In this document: piece by piece, positions 49,901-58,900 of the stretch
Position numbering within the stretch: the first letter of the stretch is position 1
Layout of the letters: the number at the start of each line of letters is the position of its first letter
NCBI RefSeq assembly: GCF_000237925.1
Contig: NC_031496.1
Coordinates: 5,191,340-5,255,339, forward strand
Direction of reading: 5' to 3'
Source: Schistosoma mansoni
Taxonomy: Eukaryota; Platyhelminthes; Trematoda; Strigeidida; Schistosomatidae
Length of the DNA: 64,000 nt
Translations under genes and position numbers: made by a program
The notes under the pieces: generated by a model
The model's input: only the letters and a program-made list of their open reading frames with translations
Told to the model about the DNA's origin: nothing
Database searches by the model: none

Positions 49901-52900
49901 TTGTACAAAACACCGTTCTAATAGATATTTATGATCAGTAAATTACTTTGGAACATAAATTGAGAATCGAGGTAGTTTAGACGCTGATTTACTTTGAAAA
50001 TATTTTTTTAGTATCTTTGAAGTATTTTATCCATTAAATCAGTTGATATGCACTACTAAACTATAAATATAACGTGACATAAAGCTTTTATGTGTGAAAT
50101 GGGAACTCCTTCGAAAATGTCAAGTTGTGTAATACTTATGCAAATTTTAATTAATTCCCGTAAATGACACCCACTGGAGAAGAATACGTGATATATTAGT
50201 AATAAGCCTATAGCTGATTAAGCAATATGAACAGCTCTCAGAAATCCCTGTATTATATTCCGTTTAGATTATTTGAAAAATGTATGAAACCGGTCATTTC
50301 TAGCACAGAAACATACTCAGACATTAAATTTATGATGATATCTTCACATAATAGTTCGATACGTAATTGAATGATATTGTTTTCAATTGATTTATAATCA
50401 AATAGGAAATCTATTTTTTGTTGTAGAATTTTGAATTGTTATTGGAACAACTACACTACTATTTTGTTTGGAACAGAACAAACTCTAGAAGCCTCGAACT
50501 ACAACTCATGGTGCATATGTAGAGGAGATCAAGTCGCTGAGGTTATCCTATAATAATCCTCTATTAACCACACATATTATTTAGTTCTTTATCGGTGTCC
50601 ATCTAACGTTAATACCAGTAATTACATTTAGAGCTGAAGACCAAAGACCAAAGAACACATTACGCCGAGAAATAGAGACAGACATGAGAAGAATGAACAA
50701 ACGTTGGATAGAACTAGAAAAGAAGGCCCAGGAGAGAGTAGGTTGGAGAAAGCTAGTCGGCGGCCTATGCTCTATTGGGAGTAACAGGCGTAAGTAAGTA
50801 AGTAAGTTGAAGAGATTAAAGCTTCTCTTCCAATCACTATTATTATCATACATTTTGGAGTAGTTGGTATAACCCAGTTATTCTACAATGGGTAGACCAA
50901 ATATTCACCTTTCGCCAGGTCCTGGAACGCAGACATACCTACTGACTCTCAACCACTGTCGTATTTCTCGACCTTAAGGCTACATTTGATTTTATAGATT
51001 GATAGGTTTTATGATACTCTGTTACTGAAAGAAATGCCAAAGAATTACGTAATTCTTGCACAGGTTCTCTACTTGAACACTACTAGCTGGATCAGAGCCT
51101 ATGGCGAACTGTCATCGGGTTAGATAACTTCAAGTAGTGTTCTTCAGGGTTTTCCACCTTACCTTTTCTTCCTTAACCTCGTCATAGATATTTTTTCAGA
51201 GACAACACATTCATAGCCTAATTTGTTTGGAATTGATCTTCTATCAAAAGATTCCTTTGTTGACGCAGATGATTTAGTCCTGTTTGGTGAAGACGCTAAG
51301 AAAATCCAGTCTCCAGACAGTTCTAAGCAACAAGCCAAGCATGTTTTGGATGCGTTTCTTTCAATCTAAATGGAAAATATTGCTTCAGGAATGGTTTGCA
51401 TCAACGCTTGAACTAATGATAGGAAGTGAAATAGTCAAGGGTGTCGATCACAACTTTATCTTGAAAGTCTTATTAGGCCTGGTGGGTTGGTGAAGAAATT
51501 TCGGTTGGCTTTCGACAACTTAGATCACTTGTAGCGTAGTCAAGAGATTCATTTATCAACTAAAGGACAACCTCAATACGCAGCAGTTAGTTACATTTTA
51601 CTTGATGGCTGTGTTTTTAAAAATAGGAGGTATTCGATCACAGGTGTCTTTGAAGCATTGTTCACATATTTGGAGACCATCAAATAAGCAATTGAGGTTA
51701 AACGTAGACTACTAGTTAGATATGGCGAACCGAATGACGAGGTACTGGATCTTTATCGACTAAGACGATTAAGACATTTTTTATGCATTTCCATCCACGG
51801 ACTACCTCAAGGCCCGATGATCACTGATGTAAAAGTAGGGTGGGGATAAGAGCGGCTAGACCAAAATAATACCATCAGTGCATGAAGACACCGACTATTG
51901 AACTGAGCCATGTAGGTAGGTGTAGACTACTTGTATGGTGATTACCGTAACCAGGAATAGAGGACTTTAAATGACATGGCTCAGAATCATTCGCAATGGC
52001 ACAGGTACATTCACGATCTCTCTTGCCCCAGTTTCTAAACTACTGAGGAACTTTTTTATTTCACCAAACATATTTTCTTGAATCGTTTCTTCGATACGTA
52101 AACTCTTCTACTACCATTAATACTGTTACTACCTCTACTGCTCCAGAATTTACTTTGATTTCATCTATCTGTGCTAATAGGGTATAGCAACTTAAACTGG
52201 TGTACATATGTGCCAGGTTTTACGTTGAGTTTGACTGAATTTCTATAACTTATTTAAACCAGATTAGCCTGAGAAAAACTAAACGAGACTAGGGTAGCTT
52301 AAATAAAACTCCAGAAAAGTACAATTCTGCTCGAACTAAAATAAACACTGAGTCCATCTAAAAGATGCAAATAATTACAATATAATGATTGCACCCTTTA
52401 CTTACAAGCTACCAGTAAAATGATTTAGTTCGGAATTAAGATTTATAGAGATTTAAAATAGAAGACTTTCAGAAATTAAGGGATATCAGATAGTGTTATC
52501 AGCGCAGATTTGAGTGAGCGACTTCCAGAATATTGTCGAAGCATGCACAAAGCCGCCATATATTTTAGATACACTGGAAAATTTCAGAAGTAAGTTTTCC
52601 AAGACCAATATTTGTTTCCTTTAAACTATCTTCCATTTTAACCCCCAAATATCGAGCGATGATTAAGCTTGCTCAATACTTGTATATTCGACGGGAATTC
52701 ATAAAGTACATTTAACAAGATTTATTTCTAATTGGTACTTATATGCTGTATCTGGAAGATTATCAACTTTCTGAAATTCCAAATATTGTAGACTACAAAA
52801 ACACAACTGCACACTTTTTTAGAGATAGTTAGTTGCAACTTTCTGTGAGCACCTACAAATTTACTTGTCATATATATAACCTAGGGAAATCGCTACACGA

Positions 52901-55900
52901 TGCCATTTTACAAAGTTATCACTATACGAGAATAAAAACAAGAAACTTAGCATGAAATATTATAAGATCTAAATAGTAAACTACGCACAAATGTTATGTT
53001 ATCTTCCGAACAATTTGGAAATATGATAGGATTCTAGAAAAATGGTAAACTTATACTTAGAAGTATAAGTAACGAAAAATATTCAGTCGCAAAAACACCA
53101 AGTATGGTTACTAAGACACGTCCAGACCGTTGGTGCTACCTTGACGTGGTGGTCGGGCTTGCCTATCGTAATGAACCAAGTCCTACCATATCAGACAGGT
53201 TAGTTGAAGAACGGTAAGACTAAAGTCAGCAAACCCAAGGTCCGAAGTTGTGCTGCTGACTGTACAGAGGTGTGACGGCAGTAGGGTGTTTCCTTCAGAC
53301 AACCAGCATAACAGTGATGCTGCCTCCCACAAGGAGGGGTGAAGTTAGAAAAGAAAGACCCTCAAAATGTACACCATGTCTTATCCTACGGATTTCTGTC
53401 TCCAACGGTAAGGTCCCAACAAGTACGGAGCTAACACAAAAAAGTTGTGTTTGACCGGCCTCAAGCAGTTGTCCCTTGGGCACTGCGGTCACGCTCTCAG
53501 GTCACTAAGGCCAAATCTAACCCGATCCCCTTTTCAGGTACCTCCAGAAGAAACCTTCCACGTTGTGGACGACTGGGAAGTGAAACCCGTCCTCAAACCT
53601 CTAACAACACTTAAGATTACTGTATCCATAATCGATCTCCCTCTTCAATCCCTATTATTCCTCCCACCTCGACTTTCAACACTAAACTTCCTCCTAAAGT
53701 GTCACCATAGCCAACGATTTTAGTGCGCAAAACACTGTCTCAGGTCTACTGAAACCTCGCTCCAAACTACACATTGGAGCCTTCAAAGTACGCACCCCAT
53801 GTCAAAATGGCCAGCAGGCCTTCTTGGCTAAAACCCTAGAACCTCGTACCACTGGTGCATGCTGTGTCTCCGAAACACGCATACAGAATCCTGGTATGGT
53901 CATTCACTTGACCTCACCTCGCAAGAATGGAGAGCCAACGAGATACACCCTCCGTGTATCTGGTGACCCGATGGCTAGGTCCCGTGGACTAGCGGGTGAA
54001 GGAATAGCACTAAGTACGAGGGCAGAACAAGCACTATTAGAATGGATCCCTGTTAACAGTCATCTATGTGCTGTTCGGCTAGACGGCTCCGTAAGAACTC
54101 GGAAGGATAGAGATACACGTCGTTTCCTTTTCGTGGTTTCTACCTACGCTCACACTGACTGCAGCCATGATGAAGTGAAAGATGACTTTTACAGAAAGCT
54201 CTATGAACTTCAAAAAGCTAAGCGATCAGACATAGTACTTGTTGCAGGTGACTTTGATGCCCAGGTAGGTAGCTTAAACCAAACAGAAAGACATTTAGGT
54301 GGGTATTTTAGTATCCCAACTAAACGAACAGAAAATGGTAATCGTCTGCTGCAACTATGCTCAGACAATCGTTTATTTGTGACAAGTAATAATTGTAAGC
54401 ATAAGAAGAGACATCGCCTAACATGACAACCACCTGCAGTAAACCAACGATGAACTCAAATAGACCATATTGCCATCAGTCATCGTTTGAGAGGCTCGAT
54501 AGAAGACTGTCGATCGTTTTGGAGTACATGTTTAGACTTTGATTATGTTCTGATACGAGCCGCATTTGCTGGCGCCTCACTGGATGCAGAAAAGCCACAT
54601 CAAGAAAACCCATTAGAGTTGAACTCAGTGGCGAGAAAGCCAAATGTAGATTCCAGGAACAACTGAGGTCACACATAGGCAGTTCTGAAAACGAGGATGA
54701 CCCTGATGTTGCTAGGCTCAAAAGCAGCGTTTGACTCTGTAGACCGAGAGGTTCTGTGGCAGTGCGTGTCATTGAAACGTGTACCTCAGAAAAGCATAAA
54801 CGTTGTGAGGGATCTTTACTCGAACACTACTAGTCGAGTCAGAGCTTATGATGAACTGTCATCTGACTGTGCAACCTCAAGTGGTGTCCGGCAAGACTGT
54901 CCACTATCTCCATTTTTACCTAATTTCATCATAGACCTACTGCTAGAAATAACGTTCTCGTCGTCTGAATTTTCGGGAATGGATCTGCTACCAGAAGGTT
55001 CACTTATTGACTTGGAATACTCAGATGACAGTCCTGTTTGGTGAAGACGCTGATAAAATAGTATTTTGATAGCACTGAGCAACAATGCCAGGATGTTTGG
55101 GATGAGTTTCTCTCCCTCTAAATGAGAGTTTTTGCCTCAGAACTGGCCTGCGTCAACACCTGAACTAAGGATAGGAAGTGAAGTAGTCGAATGCGTCGAC
55201 AACTTCACTTATCTTAAAAGTCTGATCAGTCCTAATGGGTCGGTATCTGACGAAATCTCTGCACGGATTCAAAAAGCTAGTTCGGCTTTTGCCAACCTAG
55301 GTCACCTATGGCGAAGGCGAGATATTGGTCTATCGATTAAAGGGCAAGTGCACTGTGCAGTAGTTCGTTCTGTTCTACTTTACGGCTGCAAAACGTGGCC
55401 ATTGAGGGTAGAAGATACTCGTAAGTTATTAGTATTTGATCACAGATGCCTTAGAAATATTGCCAGCATCTGCTGGGATCACTGGGTAAGTAACAGTGAG
55501 GTTAAATGCAGGGCACTAGGGAATGATGGTATATCGGTTGAAAATTTATATCGACTGAGATGGTTGGGCTATGTATTACACATGCCGAACAACCGATTAC
55601 CACGGCGCGCAATGCTAACTAGTGTTGGGGACTGTTGGAAGAAAGTTAGGAGCGGCCAGACCAAAACGTGGCGTCAGTGCTTGAAGTCACTAACTTCTAG
55701 TTTTAGCCATGTTGGTAGATGCAGACTACTTGGTTAAGGTCCATGTGACTATCGCAACTAATGGTTGGAGACTGGGTAACATGGCTCAGAATCGATCACA
55801 ACGGTGTAGGTGTATACACTCTTGATATTCCCTTAAAGCGTGAGATCAAAATTGCTTTATACCTTTATTTCTACGAACTAATTCTTTCTCCCAATATCGT

Positions 55901-58900
55901 ATTCTTATATGCAATCTTTCTTTTATATGTTACTGCCATCGAAGTAACTGCTTATATGAATCTGGTGTGTATCTTAATGAGCTAATGAAGTGTGGAAACT
56001 TGGACCTATGCATATATGTGCCTGGTCCTACGTTGTAACTGACTGACTAAAACACGTTGTTTCCTTTAAACGGTTGTTATGATGCGTGAATCACTAATAG
56101 GGTGGGAAAAGTTTCGGTGTGATATATAAAACTGTTACTATACCTTGTCGATTAGTTTGAACTAATATGGTCAAACTTAACAGTAGTTTTTAGACTGAGA
56201 AGCTAATTTGGCAGCATTAACCACTGCTATGGTTTATAATCTGTATCAACAGAAAATATGACTTTCTAAACGAGATTGTTTAACAAACAGTAATTATTTA
56301 ATCTAACCTCCTCAACAACTTATTCCAGATTATTTCTAAAAGTTACTAATGGTTACCAACAAGACCAAGGCAGCGTCATGTTGGAGTTTCGTCGACTCCC
56401 TTTATACCGGGTAAGAACTTTCAGTGTTTAAGAAACATTACCGTTTGTAAACGCCAGTGATACTTGTACAAAAAGAATTAGTTTTAAGAAAAACTTTTGG
56501 CTTATTGTACAAATAAATTGTAGTTATTTGTACCTCATTTATTAAAAGCTATACGAATAACAATCAAGTTTATTTGTTTGTTTGTTAGAGAAACTGTCAT
56601 CTTCAAATTTGGTTTATATCTTAAACTTTATGAGGGGTTGATAACAATAATAATAATATTGGAAGAAAAGCAACATAATATGAAAATGAAACCTGCCTTT
56701 AGTCTTCTCTTAGGATGAACTAAACACGATTTGTTGATAAAGGTAGAAGAATCTTGATATTTTGGTTGTTATTTGGTTTTACATTTTTGAACTCGGGCTG
56801 AAATTCAAAAGTACGAAGACAATACTAACGAGTATTAGATTGGTGGTTCAAGAAACCAACTACTGAGCGTGGGTTGGTAAGTTGGAACATTACTTCGGCT
56901 TGTGTAGTTGAAGCAACTGGATAGTATCACTAACCCTCTGACAAAGTCAAGCACAAAAGTATGTACTCGATGGTTAATTTGTAATTAGACAATCATAATA
57001 ATAACTTTTCTATATTAAATTATTGTGTTTGATATTCTATTGAGTGTTTTGTCAAGTTATTATGCTTCGGTTTTTGAAGTGGATATTTACTTTTGAAGGC
57101 TTTATTTAACAATCTAGTGATACTGAAAATATATTGTAATCCGGGCCAATCTGTTTTTAGAATAAGTTAACATACGAATAGTTTGAATTTATAGTGGATT
57201 GTATTGGTGAAATGTTGTTAATAATGATATTTACGAACTTATTTACATTATCAGTGAATGGTACATTCTAACACAAAATTTAAAAAGCCTGAAGATGATA
57301 GCTGTGTTTGGTCCATGGCGAGGCTTTTAATGAAGTACTTACATATGATCTAATCAGTGTGTCACTATGGAAAAAGTAAAACACCAGTTTCTTGTCTGTT
57401 TTTTTGTTTTTCCTGGTTTATTTTATTGTTCGGTCTCACTTATTTTCACTTTCTATGATGTTGAAAAGAGTGATTACTAGAACTGGATTCCTTTTTCGGC
57501 GTACCACTTTTTTAACTGAGTCGAACATTAAAGTAAACTAATGAGAAATAACCAAAAGTCTGAAAAACTAACTTACTTGGACAGTTAAATATAAGAGTTG
57601 TGATGAATGATCGATTTTATTCCTTACAGAGGTAGTTGGTATGTTATGAACGTAAAAAAGTTTGTTAGGCCATTAAAATTGAATATTTCTGATGCGCTAT
57701 TATGTAGATTTGGTGTGAGATGTATTCTTTACATCTAATTCTCGGTGAAACCATAATAAGCAAGGAGTAATGAAAGAAAAATATATACATAAAAGTGGTC
57801 GTGAGCTGAAGCTACTAACTCATATAGGCTAACTTTAGTGGTTGCCCAAATGATCGCCGTTATTTATTTTTAGTGCTGTAACATTATTATGGCAAAATGT
57901 CTTATAAACGAAATACCAAAATCTAAACACTAAGGTTTACTTTAAAAATGATAAGTAACGGGAAATTTTAACAAGCGCAACTCCATCACAAAATTTTATG
58001 AACATTAAATATTTTTGAACACTAGTTATACAAAGGATCTCCGTAGAGTTATCCTCTAAAACACTTGCCGAGTGGTTAAACAAAATAAGTGACTTTATTA
58101 TTTGACTGCAATGTAAAAGACATAAGTGTAATGATTCACGTCTTCATCGTATTTTCCAAATATCTTAAAATAGCCACTTAGTTTAAAACTTATGATTGAA
58201 ATGTTTTATGACTTTCAACACAACCCCTTAATTCTTGCTACTGGGGATACATATCAAACAAACATGTAATTTTAACTACTGTTTCTTGAAAAACAGTAAC
58301 TGTACATTCTTATACAACACATACAGTATATCTACCAACACTACTAAGCATGCTTAAAAATAGAGATTATGGCCAATTTTATTAGACGAGATATTTTTTG
58401 CAGGGATATCATCAGAATGAAATTTTCACAGTACTGTTCAGCAAAAATCACAAGAGACTCATAAATTTCAGGATTTGGAAAATATACATACGAGAACTTA
58501 ATCATGTTCAAGATAACAGACTGAACAAATTAGAAAGGAGGTAGATGAAGAGATATGAAGTTATACACCAGGATTAAATGTTTTACTACTGTTAAAAATG
58601 ATTATGCCGGCATGACGAACATTCACGTTGTGTCAACATGTGCAAAGTGTAGGGAGATTTTACTAGGAAATGTAGAGGAAAGAATCAAACTCTACAAGTT
58701 ATCGAGGGATGGGGTAAATGAATGTTTGAAAAGAAGAGTGAGAAAGAAAGGAGGGCCAAAATTATATGAATTGTTCGTTATCTAAATAGTGACTTGAAAA
58801 ACTGGATCGTAAATCATGCACAAGGTTCAGTTACCGAGACCCTAATGTTCTTAATCATATGAAGTGAAACAAATAAAAATATTTTTCACAGGAATGAATA

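Noticed and set aside
58555-58785. 76-codon open frame on + within CoREST intron 3
   Set aside because: No recognisable family, no splice-site support and antisense to the host gene; likely chance or a decayed repeat.
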